From the NCBI GenBank assembly GCA_019914995.1, contig CM034127.1:2542001-2606000 (forward strand): DNA of 64,000 bases, given 5' to 3'. The DNA is from Acanthochlamys bracteata (taxonomy: Eukaryota; Streptophyta; Magnoliopsida; Pandanales; Velloziaceae). Positions 13,321-24,138 of this stretch are shown in pieces (position 1 is the stretch's first letter; each line of letters begins with the position of its first letter). A program made the position numbers and the translations under genes. The notes beneath the pieces are model-generated. The model searched no databases. It saw only the letters and a list, made by a program, of their open reading frames with translations, and was not told the origin of the DNA.

Positions 13321-14307
13321 CACTCGTTGAACTGGAAACAGAAGCAGAGCGCAAAATTTTAATCGGGGCTCTAGTCAAGATATCGATCCAATTAATTAGA
13401 GCGAGAAAATCGAGTCTCCTTTTCACTTTTATATCGTTGTTGAGCAACGTAGCCAACTCATTGCAGACAACAACGTACACATCTTAAATTAGAGCAACAA
13501 ACATTTATCTTCAGCACTTCAAGCAGAACTTTTCCAAGTTCAATAAAAGAATAATTACAAATTTATATAATCTTTACTTAAAAACCTACAGAATTATGGT
13601 TTAACTAATATAAAACATAACATAGCATCAAAAGAGCTTGCTTATCTTATTACACTTCTATAATTATGACACGCATATATATTAAGCAACAGCTACATAT
13701 TTTGTTGTACATGAGACGTTTCAAAATAAACGAAGTTGTCTTTTTGTTAATCAATGGAAAGCAAGCCGAAATTGTAGTAATCAAATCTTGCACTTTAGTT
13801 TCTCTGAGAAATTCTTATCTACCCAAAATGGAAACAAAAAGAGAAGAACAAAACAACACCAGACCTTCTTATCTAAAAGTGGACCATGCTCACATGGTCA
13901 CGGTATGGAGTCTCTGTAAAACTACAACCCAACCAAGATGTAACTAAAAATTTGATTCCAACCTGATTTTATAATCAGACTCGTTGACGTAGGCTAAACA
14001 GCGGGTAGGAACACGGAAGCCTGACTTCAAATTGAGTGCAGACGCCAGCTTTAACAAGACATCCAGATCCACCACAACACGTCCCCATTCAAACCGCTGC
14101 TATTAGTCCAGCTAAAATTTCATTCTTTTTATTTAGCATTCTCAAACCTCTCACGTATTAGTTTTCGCGACATATAATAATTATAGGAAGACTAGTTGGC
14201 GTTGATTTTGAAGTTTAAACAATTCTTGCAAGCATCGAGGAGTGCAACAACTCTTCTTCTGATGAAAAAAAGGAAGAATCAAAACTTCTACAGAGATCAT
14301 TTGTTTG

Positions 14308-16714
14308 ATGGTAATGGCGGAGACGGTTGTTGAATTGCTAGCGAAACGAGTGAGAGATTTAGAAGAGAGCCAAGCGAAGCTTCAGCAGCAGCTCCTCTCT
14401 ATCTCCTCCTCTTCTCAACCTTCAACATCAAGTTCTACTCCGGCAAGGCGAGGTAGAAGTAGTGCACCTGCCGGTAGAAGACATGAAGAAGAATACCAAG
14501 AAGAAGACGGAATAAGACATAATGATAGGTTTAAGATAACAGGGTACTTCTCTGGAGGCAGACCTTACCGGCGAGTGCTGGAGCAGCTTGGTCATGCTCT
14601 TTTTGTTCACCGGAATTATACATCCCAGATCATCTTTTGGTAATTCTTTGCGTTTCTTTTTATTTTTATTTTTTATTTTTCTGATGATTATTTCTGGTTT
14701 TATTTTTAGGATATTGAATATTTATGGTATGTAAAGTTTTAGTTTTGTTAATTGTCTTAAGGGTTTAGCACATTCGTTCAGTAATTGTTAAATAGGTCTC
14801 TATTCTGCTTTAGAAGTTAAGATAAATGGAAATTTCTACGAAAAAAGAACGTCGCAGAAACGACGAGTTCATACTTTTATGTCTACAAGAAACAGTTAGC
14901 ATAGATTTACACCTTGAGAACAAAGGGAGATGAGGAAGCTAATGGTACTCAGGGCAGAAGTTCTTGAAGAAATTCGTAATCTTAACTTCGCAGATTATTC
15001 GAGATTAATACTTTAAATGGATAAGCTGCCAAGACAATAACAGGATCCTTCTACTTTGTAAAGAGATATCGTCACGGGAATACGCTGACTTGGTGACTGT
15101 TTGTCCTTATCTCCTCAAGCAATCGCTAATCAGCTGCTTGTAACAATTGCTTTTTGTTTCTGAGACGCTTGTATTGCGTAAACACTGATCTCCATATCCA
15201 TTTGTAAGCCAAACGTTTAAGTAGCTCATTTGTCCTCGTAGTCCTTCTTGACAAGTTTGTTCTACTTGCTAGAGTTAGGCTTGATACTTGAAATGTGGGC
15301 TTAATTGCACGACTCATTAGATAGATTGATGCACTCAACAATGAGCATTGTCAAAATGAGTTGGTCTTTCCTAACAAATGGCACCAAAAAATGCTCTTTC
15401 TCTGCTTGAATGTTTTGTCACAATTTTTGTTTTTCTTTATTCACTATTTGACCACTTTTTAACATTAGCTAATTACATGTAGTTTTGTTTGCTATGGCAT
15501 CTATTTTAAGTGATTCACATTGCTTTTAGTTCCTCAAGTTGTATTCATTACGTTTCAAACAAGCACACATTCATCGATGTGGATATAGTTTTGATCAGTG
15601 AATACAAATCCTGTTCACCTAAAGAAAATTAGAGCTTTTCTGTGTATTCTGTTCAGTATTATTCATGTGATCAGACATATTCTTACAAGACAATTTGTTG
15701 ACTAAGGACATGACAACTTCGGTATGTTTTCTGATAAGGAATAAAGCTGCTGAAAATCTGTATGGGTGGACATCCTTTGAAGCACTTGGCCGAAGGATAC
15801 CTGATTTGCTCATGGACGAAGGAAGTCGCATGCTCCAACAAGCCGAAGAGAAGTTACAGAGCTGTGGATTGTGGTCAGGTCAGATTCCATCTAGAACAAA
15901 GTCTGGTGACATATTCATGGCCGTAGTAACTAAGAGCCTACTGTATGAGGATGACAAGCTCATTGGAGTTATAACTGTGTCGAGCGATGCTGCAAGGTTC
16001 TATGATAAATCTGAACAATTAGAAGAGCGACATGGTCAACAACATGGCGAATCAAGATACCACCATGAGAATATAAAGAGGATCCAGTGGCACCCACAGC
16101 CTCAAATCAGAACATCTGTATCTACTTTGGTCAGTATTACTTTCACCGAACTTGAACCTTTGTCAAACTAAATGTCATATTTTAAACCTTGTTCAGTGGA
16201 TCAGGTCTCAAAAGTGCTTCACCTCAGCCAAGCTAGTAGCGATAACGATAGTGAAAGTACAAAAGAATTAGATGATCATAAACTGGAGAACAAACATGAA
16301 CAGGATGGAAAAGTTGGAACATCTGTAAGCTGCTTGCAAAAATATTTGCTTTTGATAGAATACATTTGAACGGAAAAGCAATTTATGTAGATATTCTTTT
16401 GTGAGAAAATTGATTTCCTCTAGCAGGCAACAACTGCCATCTTCAAATTGCATGAGAAGATACGCAGCATGGACAAAAGGACCAACAAGAGCGATGACCT
16501 TTTTTCAAAACTGAACCAGCAGTCAAAATTTGTAAGTTATTTCTTGCCTCTCTATGATATTCTAAGTCTCAATGGAATATGAGATTTTAACTTAGGTTTT
16601 TGCATATTTATTCAAAGAAAATTCAATTGATTTTAATCTGGATGCCAGGCTGCAAAGGTTTTCTCCAAGTTCCAGAATCATGGATGTTCAGAGTGTGACC
16701 AAGTATCAGGTTAA
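14308..16714 (+). CDS. PAS-domain protein resembling the N-terminus of PAS-RAF kinases, kinase domain absent
   Basis: Five exons join in frame: 14308-14639, 15739-16129, 16205-16324, 16427-16531 and 16649-16714, giving 337 residues. An N-terminal coiled coil (about 5-30, LLAKRVRDLEESQAKLQQQL) and a Ser/Arg-rich linker lead to one PAS domain (about 88-197), with QIIFWNKAAENLYGW and GVITVSSDAARF as its signature ends. This arrangement matches the N-terminal part of plant RAF-like kinases of the PAS group (Arabidopsis RAF7-RAF11). Full-length members continue into a protein kinase domain. Here the frame ends with a TAA six codons after CSECDQ, and I found no kinase motif (GxGxxG, HRD, DFG) downstream. 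The last codons read CAG then GTTAAG, like a splice donor, so the stop may lie in what was once an intron. Whether this encodes a working PAS-only protein or a truncated relic cannot be told here. Confidence 0.75.
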
Positions 16715-16803
16715 GATGTTGATGCAAATTCAGGAAAGCATCTGAAAGCATATTGGCAAAGGTTTTCATAACTTTCACTTTGTATACGAGAGAATGAGCC
16801 CTT

Positions 16804-17335
16804 TGAGACGAACTTAAAATTCTTCCCAAAACGAATTGACAATGAGAAGAGTGACCCAAGTCTTTATTAATATCATCTTAGGACTATTGATAAGCAATGT
16901 GGGACTAAATCATTCTTTAACACATGCTCTCTAGCAGAGCGTTTTTTTTTTTTAATTGAATTGATGTGGGTTACGTGTCTTGTAATGAATTGAACGAAGC
17001 GGACGATCTGTCTTGAAATGAAATGAGCTACTTGTATTATAATGTAGCGAACAACTGTCCCTTTTGAATGAAACGGGTTATCTGTCCTGAAATAAAGCGG
17101 GCTATTTTTGTTCTAAAATAAATCGGACCATGAAGGCCCTGAATAGATATAGATAATAAAGTTAGATTTAGCTCACATTTTTAGCCGATTCGGCTCAACC
17201 CGCTCTGATACCGTGTGACGAATTTTAGGATTCTTTCCAAAATCAATTGGCAATAAAAAAAAATGAGCCAAAGTCTTTATTAATATCATCTCAGGACTAT
17301 TGATAAACAATGTGGAACTAAACCATTCTTTAACA
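16804..17335 (-). mobile_element. TRIM (miniature LTR retrotransposon), copy 1
   Basis: Two direct repeats of 119 and 122 bp (16804-16922 and 17214-17335) flank about 290 bp of non-coding DNA. Read on the minus strand, the repeats start TGTTAAAGAATG and end near CGTCACA. The upper repeat is followed by CGGTATCAGAGCGGG, a near match to the primer-binding site for initiator methionine tRNA. Size and layout fit a TRIM. The internal part is made of about six 24-bp tandem units. No clear target duplication flanks this copy. It lies 90 bases beyond the stop codon of the PAS gene. Confidence 0.8.
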
Positions 17336-19150
17336 CTTAGTCTTCCGTAGCAACAGAAAGTAGAGGAGATACAAAGTTTAGGATATGTTACTTTCATTTT
17401 GATAAGCATTAGGAGAAAGAAGGCTCTAAAAGTTCATTGAGAATAAAAGTTCGTGGAAAATTTTAGGGTATCAGAATTATAAATTTGAAAATTTTATAAA
17501 CATCAGCTATTTACGGAAAGCTAAAATAGTTATTAGTTTGGAAGATTTTTGTTCCTTCGCACTTCTGTAAACTGCCAAAGTTAAACGTCATCAATTGGTA
17601 ATGTAGTAGTTCATAGGCAATAGCCAGTGGTAGAAGGATGCGTTTGGGATTGCTTATAAACTAAAGCTTTTTTAAAATATAGAGTATTTTTGTCTTTTTT
17701 GAAAAATAAACTCTATTTTTTTTTATTTTTAAAAAAATAATAATAATATATAATAAAAAAATCTCATTACATAAATTTTTTCTACAATATTTAAAATTTT
17801 AAATAAATTAAAAAAAACATAAAATGAGAAAAATTGAAAAAATATTTTGAAGTCCTTGTTGTACTATCTATATTTTTTTACTTCCTTTTGTTGTCACTAT
17901 TCACATTAGTTGATCATCGCTCTATGCTCCGTGTGAAAATCCCAAACCGGTTGATTTCTTTTGTCCTTATGTTTGGTCTTACCTTTGAATGCAAATATTT
18001 AATAATATAAGTAACACTTGATTTGCATTTTGACTGAATGCTCTGTCGTCTTATTTGGATTATAGAACAAAATTACATGCAATTGTAAGTAACAGAAAAG
18101 GCACAGGGCTTTTATTATCACAAGTGCAATATAAGAGTACAAGATCCTACCACAGCAGGTACTGTAAATTAAAAACAGTCATCGAATTTTACATCTTCAA
18201 GGACAAATTGGATCTCCTCTTTGGAGACATTCGATCAAATTAGGTCGTAATCTATTAGAGTTAACGTTTTTCTTGCTATCCACAGTAAACATTTTATTTA
18301 ACCATCTGATTGCTGATTGCAGTAAATCACGCAATCCTTCATCAACTGCCCGTAGGTAACCTGCTAGCAGATTTGCCTCACGAAGAGCTCGGGAACTCTT
18401 AAGCGTTCATTGATTCGTTCCTCAATCATTAGGAAGAAAGAAGACATTGTTACTTACTGTTCACCACAATGAGTGCATACTGCGATACAAATTATACACT
18501 CTTTACAGGAGGACCATTAACAGATAATAATAAATAATGATAATGATCATCAAATTCCAAATAAAGAATTGCTTCTGATTGCCTCTTGTCTTCGGACTCA
18601 TTGCATTTCTCCTAACTCTTGCTGCGGAAAATGGGCTGTGCCATGAGTTTGTGCTCGGCAACTTTTGCCTCTCTTTAACATTCATATTGAGCTTGTTTTT
18701 TCGCTTTGCTCTTAACTTGTTACAACTTCACTGTATGATATTTGTTGGGACAGTCATCCTTTTGTTCTTTGCTTAGCAAATGGTAACCAAACAATAATTA
18801 GTAAGTTAAATTTGCATGCTTGTTAGAACACTTTGTTCAAATTTTTTTGGCTTACCAAATTATGTTACCACAGTCGCTCGCTAAAACCTGGGTAATGTGG
18901 AGAAGTGAATTTCTTTTAGGAGGAATGGAGACGTGAGTTTGAGCTTTAAAGAACAAGTAGCTGGCTAGAGTATATAACTGTTTCAACACTTTGCATTTGA
19001 CGAGGGTAGGCAACTGTACGTCTGTACCGCTGTTGAAATTTTTAGCACAGAGGTGAAAACTCTTTCCTTGGCCCAAGAATAAAGAACAAACCGGGAACAA
19101 CTGCACGCAGCACGTTCACGTAACTGCTTTTGCTCTCCTCTCTCGAGAGG

Positions 19151-19364
19151 CGTTTGGCATTTTTTATTTTAAAATAACTTTTTTATTTTTATTATATATT
19201 TCTTAATACAATTTTTATAAATATTTAAAAATTTAGAAGTAAAATATATTTGCATAATAAAATTTTTTTATTATATATATTTTTTATTTTTTAAAAAAAT
19301 TCGTTTTTCAAAAAAATAAAAATACTTTTATTTTAAAAAACTCATTTTAAAATTACTTCCAAAC
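19151..19364. mobile_element. MITE-like AT-rich element
   Basis: About 214 bp begin with CGTTTGGCA and end with CTTCCAAAC, imperfect inverted ends around an A/T-only interior with internal complementarity. It belongs with the elements at 13137, 32904, 37739 and 39038. Flanking duplications are not evident. Confidence 0.42.
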
Positions 19365-20084
19365 AACTTACCTCAATCTTTGTATTTGTGAAGCACAAAC
19401 CAGAAAGAAAACTCATCGTGTTAAAAAGATTTAAGTTTATTATATATCAGTAGATATTGAAATAATATCCAAAACTTGAATTTATTTATTATTAGTAAAT
19501 AATTTAAAATTTTTTAATTTGTTATATAATAGCAGACGAAATTAAATCAAATCGTCTTAAAATTTTACACTGAATATAGTTTTATGATTTATTTACTTAA
19601 AATAAATAGCTCGCATCAATTTAAAATAAATAATTTGCTTCAACTCACAATAAATAAATAAACTAATTTATTTTATTTAGATAAATAACTTTCTTTACTT
19701 TTAGTTTTTTTGACGGTAGTCGCTTCTTTTGTTTTAAGAAATAATTATTTCGTGAGAAACAATTAAAAATATTTAATTAATATTATTTATCAATAAATTT
19801 AAAATAATATTATAAAATTTAAGTTTATCTTTTTTCGTCGCAATTAACTTTAGAAAAAGCACCAAATTTGTCACACATCGCATCCCTCTTCTTTTCTCTA
19901 TGCCGTTCGATTGATTCTTTTTTCTGTTCTTTCCCCTTGCAGTTGATGATAATACGATAAAAATAAGAGAGAAGATATAATGATATATGTATGATCACGT
20001 TGACACACTAAAAAGAACTGCCAATTTTCTAAAATAGTATCTTTATTATAAGCATATATTATTTCATTATCTAGTTAATATAAT

Positions 20085-20860
20085 ACTATTAAAAAATATA
20101 AATTATTAAACTAATCAAATTAGAGTTCATTTGATTCAATCTAAATCAAATTACTAAGTCACTTTTAAATTAGTTAATTTATTTTCACTTGATACTATTA
20201 TAAATTTCTACGCTATTAATATAATTATAATCTATCAGACTAATTTGTCTTTTATTCGGGCTCACTAAATTATAATCTATTTGGCTTAATACAATACGAG
20301 TTGCTGATCTATTTTTATTTGAATACTAATAAATTCTTACACTACTAATTTGATTTTAGTTTATTAAATTATTTTATTTTTTATTCGCGCTCACCAAGTT
20401 CTATACATTATGAATTCGATCCTATCTTATCAAAATAATTTGTAATTTATTTGGCTCACCAAGTTCTATACACTATGAATTCAACCTATCCTAATTTATG
20501 ACGCAATAATTTTTTCTTTATTCAACACGCCGCCCGGATAGTTTAATCCTATCGAAATTTGATAATAATCGCAGAATCGAATTCTTAAATTAAAAAAATA
20601 AGCTAATTTTTTAAAAATTAATATTTTTTACTTATAAATATATATTTATTTTAATACTTGGTTACTATATGAGTATTAAAAATATAAGCTATTAAGTTCA
20701 TCAAATCAAAATTTATTTGGTTCAATTCATATCGAATTACTAATCTATTTTTAAATTAACTAGCTAATTTAAGTCAATCATTATTTTAAACTCTATACTA
20801 CTAACTGAGCCTCAGTTGATCAAATTAATTCATCTTTTATTCGGACATATCAAATGCAAC
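20085..20860. repeat. Diverged repeat stretch with shared phrases
   Basis: Phrases such as CTCACCAAGTTCTATACA and TATGAATTC occur twice at about 20390-20490, and TTTTATTCG, TCAAATTA and GGTTCAATTCA-like strings recur between 20085 and 20860. The spacing is irregular. It looks like an old, decayed tandem or dispersed repeat. I could not assign it to a class. Confidence 0.35.
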
Positions 20861-20948
20861 ATATTACTAATCGGAACGTAGACTATCTCCAAAATATTTG
20901 ATTCGGTACGGATCTCTCTCCAGCATAGATCACTTTCAAGTCCCTGAC

Positions 20949-21150
20949 CTATATGTACTTCTCAATAGTTGATGCAGGAAGACACTTTGCAGCCACGTCG
21001 TTCACAGTACTCCTCTCTTCCACCGCGTTCTTCAATATGCTCTTCGTCTTCTTCTCTGCAACCGTCGGATTATGAATAAACGCCTGTGATTCCCCTACGC
21101 AGACAGGCTTACAGACCAACCCCGTGACTATCTCGTAGGTCGTACGGTTT
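20949..21150 (-). other. Orphan exon-like open frame
   Basis: A minus-strand frame free of stops for at least 65 codons ends at TAG (20951-20949). Its residues are balanced and protein-like, for example CKPVCVGESQAF and ending ASTIEKYI, and base composition is clearly less AT-rich than the flanks. It has no ATG of its own, so it would have to be a terminal exon. I recognise no family and found no partner exon. It may be a relic of a lost gene next to the IQD promoter. Confidence 0.28.
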
Positions 21151-21505
21151 ATTACAAGTTTGATTTGGTTTTGCTAAAGCTGTCTCGCGTCAGATCAGGT
21201 TTGATCCAAGCCATTTTGTTTATTGTTTTCTACTACTATGAAGCTGTAAATCTTTCTTCTTCCTTCTCTGTTATATAGTAATACTTCTCTCCGACTTCGC
21301 ACTACTGCTTGCGTTTGCTTGCTTTCTTCTTTCTACTGGTAGTCTCTCTCTCTTTCGTTCTTCCGCTTTTCTTTCGTGCTCTCTACCTTTTCGCCTTTCT
21401 AGAATTTAATATTGGTTTTGTTTTCCCGCTAAAACTCTCATAATTCTTTCATCTCTACCACTGTTTAGTTTCTTGCTTCTTTTTTCGTTCAAGATAGGAC
21501 CAGAA

Positions 21506-21520
21506 ATGGAAGAAAGGTGA
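21506..21520 (+). other. Minimal upstream ORF before the IQD start codon
   Basis: ATG GAA GAA AGG TGA encodes Met-Glu-Glu-Arg and stops one base before the main ATG at 21522. If the transcript starts upstream, as the CT-rich leader suggests, ribosomes would meet this first. The very short gap would make reinitiation inefficient, so leaky scanning would decide output. Confidence 0.5.
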
Positions 21521-21521
21521 A

Positions 21522-24138
21522 ATGGGTAAAGCTACACGGTGGCTACGTGGCCTTCTCGGCGGTGGTGGGAAGAAACCGAGCTCTGCTACTACTGCACCGC
21601 CGGCTCCGTCTTCATTGTCGAAAGAGAAGAAGAAATGGATTTTTGGGAGGAGTTCGAAGGAAAAAGAAAGACAGATTGTTCAATCGCAAGGAAACCAACC
21701 GGTTCCACATGCGGCGGTAGTTGATGATGGAGAGCAGAATAAGCACGCGATAGCTGTGGCGGCAGCTACGGCGGCTGTGGCTGAAGCAGCGGTGGCGGCA
21801 GCACGGGCGGCAGCAGCGGTTGTGAGACTGACTAGTAGTGGAAGAGTCAGTGCTGGTCCCGGCGCGTTCACCGCGGTTGCCAAGCGAGAAGAGTGGGCTG
21901 CTGTAAAGATTCAATCAGCTTTCCGTGGTTATCTGGTTAGTTTTTACTTGAAATTTCTTTCCTTGAAAAAGAAAGCAATTATGAAGCAGCTTTCCAATTC
22001 TTCAGTGACCAGTCTTATTTCTTTGAGCAATTTCAAACTTATAAATAAATTTAGCTTGTTTGTTTGTTAGAAATTTGGAGCTTAAACAACTTTCATTCTT
22101 CTGTGTAGTGTGAGATGTTGGTTATTGGAATATGCGTACAGCTTCCCAAAATCCATTTTCTTTTTAATGGAAAGAGCCAGAGTTCACCTAAACGTTAATA
22201 ATCTCCTAGAATTACGAGTCTATAAAATCCAAAAACTTAGCTTCTGCTCTGCTGTTTTGTATAGAACAAGAATGAAGCTTTCTCCTTTTTTTTAGCCTCC
22301 TTCCAGTTCCCAGTCGCTTTGCTTTGTTAAATGCTTCCCTTTTTCTTTTGCTCCTTGTTCCTATCATCAATTCCTCTTTCTGGGTTCTGCCATCCACTCA
22401 AATTCTGCTCCTGCTTAATCTATCCTTCTACTCGTGGTAAAAATCTCAAAAGGCCTTTTGATGCAAGGTTGAACATCAACCATATTCATGGACCGCTTTC
22501 TTTCCACATCTTTCACTTCTGGGACTTTAGTTGTTTGCCTCGCAGTAAATCCTCTCCTTTGTTCAGATACGTTACAACATGCCTGCATTTAATGTTTCTG
22601 TTATGTTCAACACTCCACGTCAACCTGAAACGGCTGTATTGCGTTAACCATGGTGATAATTTGCACCTGGTTTGATTATATATTGACTTGATGGAGATTG
22701 CTGTTTGATTGCTTGGTTGAAGGCAAGGAGGGCATTGAGGGCTCTGAGGGGGTTGGTGAAGCTCCAGGCTTTGGTTAGGGGCAACATTGTAAGGAAACAG
22801 ATGGCTGAAACACTACGGTGTATGCATGTCCTAGTGAGAGCTCAAGCAAAGGCACGTGCATCCCGAGCTTTAAGTTCGGCGGATCCACGTTTCAATAGGA
22901 GCAACAATCCTCACCCTGTAAGTTTTCTGGTTGCTCTCTTTTATGGAATATATGTGCTTTATGTTCTCGTACTGTTTGGTAGTAAATGTGGTAGTTGTTG
23001 TCTATGCTAGATGCTTTACTTCTGTCTTTGATTAATGTTTGGATGATGATGATACAGTTTGTCTTTGTTAATTGCTGTTGGGTGTACTGCATTTATCTAA
23101 GACTGCCATGGCGCCCTTAAAATCAACTTAAATTTGGAACAAGTAGTAGTTGTGAGAATTGATGGGTTTCTCTATTTTATTTTGTGTAATGTTGAATGCT
23201 CCAGGGTCCCCCAACACCAGATAAACATGATCCTTCTATTCGAAGCAATGTCTTGAGACCTGATCGAAATGGCTCTCTCAAGGTAACAACTTGGCTCTGT
23301 AGTTTTGCTATCAATTTTGACCCATTAAATAAATTCTTTTTGCCAATTAAGATATGAGTTACTTGGTTTGCAGAGAAATTCCTTGAACCCCCCTGTCATG
23401 GATCCCATTGAAGGCAGGCCACACCCGTCTGGATGGAATTGGCTAGACAGATGGATGGAGGAGCGATGCATGGCTAGGCAAGACTACACAACAGAGAGTA
23501 TGTTAGGAACAGCGATGGACGATGACAGGAATGCAAAGATTCTTGAGATTGACCCTGGAAAACCAAAACAAGTACCAAAGTGCAGGAGCAGTAGTCATCA
23601 CCACTCTGCGTGTTCGACTCTGACCTCAGATCTCAAAAGCTGTAGCTTTGCTACCTTGCAGGATTCACCTTCCAAGGATTCGACTGTTGCACAAATGTCT
23701 ATACCGAGTCCCTCAGTTGACATGCCCAAATCTTTAAGCCCGCTGATGTTTCCGATAGCCGTTGAAGCATCTGGCCTAGTGGATAGCCCTCAGTTCTATT
23801 CAGCATGCTCTCGGCCTGGGAGCTCAAGGAGGGGCCCCTTCACACCATCCAAGAGCGATTGCTCGAGGAGTTTATTCAGCGGTTACTCTGACTACCCGAA
23901 CTACATGGCAAACACGGAGTCTTCAAGGGCAAAGGCACGCTCACAAAGTGCGCCAAGGCAGAGACCTGAGTACGAAAAATCTAGTTCTCTCAGACAAGCA
24001 TCCATGAATAGCTTTAATCAGCAGTTTACTTCAGGAGTTATTCCTCAACGATTGTCATCGTTGCATGCAAAGTTCACCAACAAAGCATACCCTGGCTCCG
24101 GACGCCTTGACAGTTTGGGGATGCCTGTTAGAATGTAG
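21522..24138 (+). CDS. IQ-domain (IQD) calmodulin-binding protein, IQD22-like
   Basis: Four exons join in frame: 21522-21935, 22723-22917, 23205-23282 and 23374-24138, giving 483 residues. The start [13 protein letters not shown] is the basic N-terminus seen in this clade. An alanine-rich helix ([16 protein letters not shown], about 75-105) precedes the IQ67 region, with IQ motifs at about 127-143 ([15 protein letters not shown]) and 149-164. The first intron falls inside the first IQ motif after FRGYL, a conserved feature of the family. The C-terminal DUF4005 part holds [19 protein letters not shown] (about 405-423), and the protein ends with [16 protein letters not shown], as in IQD22 relatives. 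IQD proteins bind calmodulin and usually associate with microtubules, membranes or nuclei; location here is inference from the family. The protein is basic and Ser-rich throughout, of normal length, with nothing broken. Confidence 0.93.

Larger units (their letters stand above)
10498..14307. other. Intergenic region between P450 and PAS genes
   Basis: The first part holds the P450 5' UTR and promoter. The rest is AT-rich. One MITE-like element lies at about 13137-13320 (listed separately), and another AT-rich block at 12660-12870 may be a decayed relative. The open frame at 13666-13947 shows no recognisable domain. I see no gene. Confidence 0.55.
16715..21521. other. Intergenic region between PAS and IQD genes
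   Basis: It contains the TRIM copy, MITE-like blocks at about 17641-17860 and 19151-19364, and a diverged repeat stretch at about 20085-20860. An orphan open frame lies on the minus strand at 20949-21150. The last 250 bases, with TATATAG at 21272-21278 and CT-rich DNA after it, look like the promoter and 5' UTR of the IQD gene. I see no complete gene. Confidence 0.5.

Noticed and set aside
16799-17340. Target-site duplication around TRIM copy 1
   Set aside because: The flanking five bases (CCCTT and CTTAG) do not match, unlike the clear GTGCA pair at copy 2.
18579-18776. Hydrophobic frame (LVFGLIAFLLTLAAEN) resembling the start of DUF1218 membrane proteins
   Set aside because: It has no ATG, a stop lies directly upstream, and only about 15 residues resemble the family. 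Too little to call a pseudogene.
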